From Siphlonurus alternatus (lineage: Eukaryota; Arthropoda; Insecta; Ephemeroptera; Siphlonuridae): 64,000 nt of DNA. The DNA lies in NCBI GenBank assembly GCA_949825025.1, contig OX463787.1, positions 18,695,482 through 18,759,481 of the forward strand. The letters run 5' to 3'. The stretch's first letter is position 1; each line of letters starts with the position of its first letter. Positions 62,595 to 64,000 of the stretch are shown one piece after another. The position numbers and the translations under genes are program-made. The notes under the pieces are model-generated. The model worked only from the letters and a program-made list of their open reading frames with translations, searched no databases and was not told where the DNA came from.

Positions 62595-62910
62595 CAATGG
62601 ACAACCTGCATGAAATTTTTTTATTGCAGAAATAAATAGAGGGTTTCACATTATGATTCAATATTATCAGATTTTTTAGAGTCCCAAAACTATATTTAAA
62701 TAATTATTGAAAGAGCGGCCACGTCCACTGGAGGCGTCAATATGAGACGTCAATGTCTCATCCCTTTTAATGAATTATAAGGATTCATGGGTGCTAACGT
62801 AATTTACAGAACTTTCATTAATTATTTAAAAATAGTTCCAGGACTATAAAAATATGACAAAAATTTAGAGTAGCATAATTTGTTATACTCTCTATTAATT
62901 TCTGCAGGTA
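62595..62910. mobile_element. MITE family B copy
   Basis: CAATGGACAACCTGCATGAAA start, GCGGCCACGTCCACTGGAGGCGTC in the left arm, AGAGTAGCATAATTTG in the right; the right end is truncated. Confidence 0.65.
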
Positions 62911-63184
62911 GTACATTTTCATCGCGGTGTTAATTTTCATATAGCATCTTCAAAGCACGTGGCTAGCAAAGTCAAGCATTCCCAACAGTATTGCAATTGA
63001 TTTGGTTACGTGTCCTTTTATTAAATTTATTTATAGATTTTGGTAATTGCAATTGCCCTCTCTATAGTAACTAATATTATTTGTTATAAAATCCTACTCC
63101 GTATATATTACTTTTTATGGTCAGTCACAGAAACTACTTTATTCCGATAGTAAATACATTTTTTATAAGGCAATAAAAATATAA

Positions 63185-63455
63185 ATATCTCCCGTGTTGA
63201 AAATTACGTCTTCAACTCATGTTTTACACGTCTCAACCTAATCTTTTTACCTCTAAAATACATCTTATTTCCTCTTCGCTCAAAGTGAAGGTGAGATGAA
63301 GACAATGTTTCAATATTTTATGCTCAAGAGAAAAGAAAGAAAGATATAATCTTGTCTTTTTAACCTATTTTCTCCTCTAAAATGGTTCAAAATAAGAAGA
63401 GAAAATACAAGATGAGAGCGAAGAAAGGATGAGGTTAATTTCAACTCGGGCTCTC
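63185..63455. mobile_element. MITE family E copy, reverse, adjoining a gene
   Basis: GTTGAAAATTACGTCTTCAACTC to TTAATTTCAACTCGGG. It ends about 50 bp before the acceptor TTTTCAG at 63493 of the next gene, so it forms the end of that gene's intron or its upstream region. Confidence 0.78.
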
Positions 63456-63506
63456 TTTCCATTCTTTTCTTACTCAATCTTATTTATTTTCAGATATTAC
63501 ACCAAG

Positions 63507-63906
63507 ATGACACGACACCAAGTTTTCATCTCAGTTTTTCTCATCGGACTCTTACCTATTGTACTGTCTGCAAGTTTGTTATCTAGCAGTGAACCATTTA
63601 CAAATGAACCATCAACAAGCTTGCCACAGTCAAGTAAATTTTCATCTAATGAACCATCGACAAATGATCAGACAACAATAAATGAACCATCAGAATATGA
63701 ACATATAAAGACTGAATCATTAACAAATGAATCGTCAACAAATAATAAATCATCAATTATTGAACCATTAACTAATTATCAACTCTCTAGTGTGCCATCA
63801 ACAAATGAACCTACAACAGTTGAAGAATCAACAACCAAATTATCAACAAGTCAAGCAAAAATGAATTTTAAAACGGCAACAAGCGTAGAAGCACTTGAAA
63901 CAAAAA
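63507..63906 (+). CDS. Secreted mucin-like protein, first coding exon (gene continues past window)
   Basis: ATG 63507, after the acceptor TATTTTCAG ending at 63493. The 13 bases before the ATG (ATATTACACCAAG) resemble those before the lectin 1 and 2 start codons, as does the opening M-T-R-H-Q-V-F. Signal peptide MTRHQVFISVFLIGLLPIVLSA. About 110 residues of Ser/Thr/Asn/Glu-rich sequence follow, with repeated (S/T)-N-E-P-S-T units and N-x-S sequons (NES, NKS). Donor GTAAGT at 63907, phase 1, as in the lectins. It may be a fourth lectin paralogue with a mucin-like stalk, or an unrelated mucin-like protein; the window ends too soon to say. The in-frame upstream Met at 63429 lies before the acceptor and is not used in this model. 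Confidence 0.65.
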
Positions 63907-64000
63907 GTAAGTTTGAAATTAATTTAATTTCTAACCTTTAAAATTTCTATATTTTACGCGCATCAAAGTAAACTAAAAAACTGAAAAATAGAATTTTTTT

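Overview
Eukaryotic nuclear DNA, almost certainly from an arthropod. The evidence is short exons with GT..AG borders in long AT-rich introns, a trypsin / papilin-like / LDL-receptor / PLAC secreted protein, a family of small secreted C-type lectins, a THAP (P-element-like) transposase, a non-LTR retrotransposon and a very heavy load of fold-back MITEs, SINEs and microsatellites. I cannot name the species from sequence alone; a crustacean, chelicerate or insect would all fit. There is no operon, CRISPR array or prokaryotic signal.

Layout. (1) 360-10635 (+): the 3' part of one multi-exon gene. In order it encodes the C-terminal part of a trypsin-like protease domain, a papilin-type cysteine-rich module, a Kunitz domain lacking one disulfide, four LDL-receptor class A modules and a terminal PLAC domain. 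Every exon border I can place is phase 1. The introns hold a dead LINE, large fold-backs and a pentanucleotide microsatellite. (2) 14667-18671 (+), 24507-28804 (+) and 34860-39316 (-): three paralogous secreted C-type lectins, each with five coding exons. A fourth signal-peptide exon followed by a mucin-like Ser/Thr-rich stretch begins at 63507 and runs off the window; it may be another member. The lectins were duplicated with their introns, which still share relics of a 5S-rRNA-derived SINE and a conserved palindromic SINE core. (3) 41204-51690 (-): a P-element-like transposon with a split THAP zinc finger, a leucine-zipper-like helix and an RNase H-like transposase domain. It carries an in-frame stop. 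(4) About 45192-50484 (-): a roughly 5.3 kb non-LTR retrotransposon inserted into the THAP exon of that transposon. Its ORF2 has endonuclease and reverse transcriptase domains. Its ORF1 carries a complete macrodomain of the TARG1/OARD1 type, with both expected catalytic residues. This is the most unusual item in the window. (5) 51.7-63.4 kb: gene-poor, filled with MITEs, SINEs and microsatellites.

How things fit together. The host genes are all secreted, cysteine-rich proteins of the kind used in arthropod haemolymph, cuticle and matrix defence: a protease/protease-inhibitor/PLAC protein and lectins. Their co-location is probably incidental, apart from the tandem and inverted lectin duplications. 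The mobile DNA forms clear nests: LINE in P-like element, hAT-like MITE in another MITE, and MITE in MITE, which allow relative dating. Exon borders were placed by eye from splice motifs and reading phase. No search or alignment program was available.
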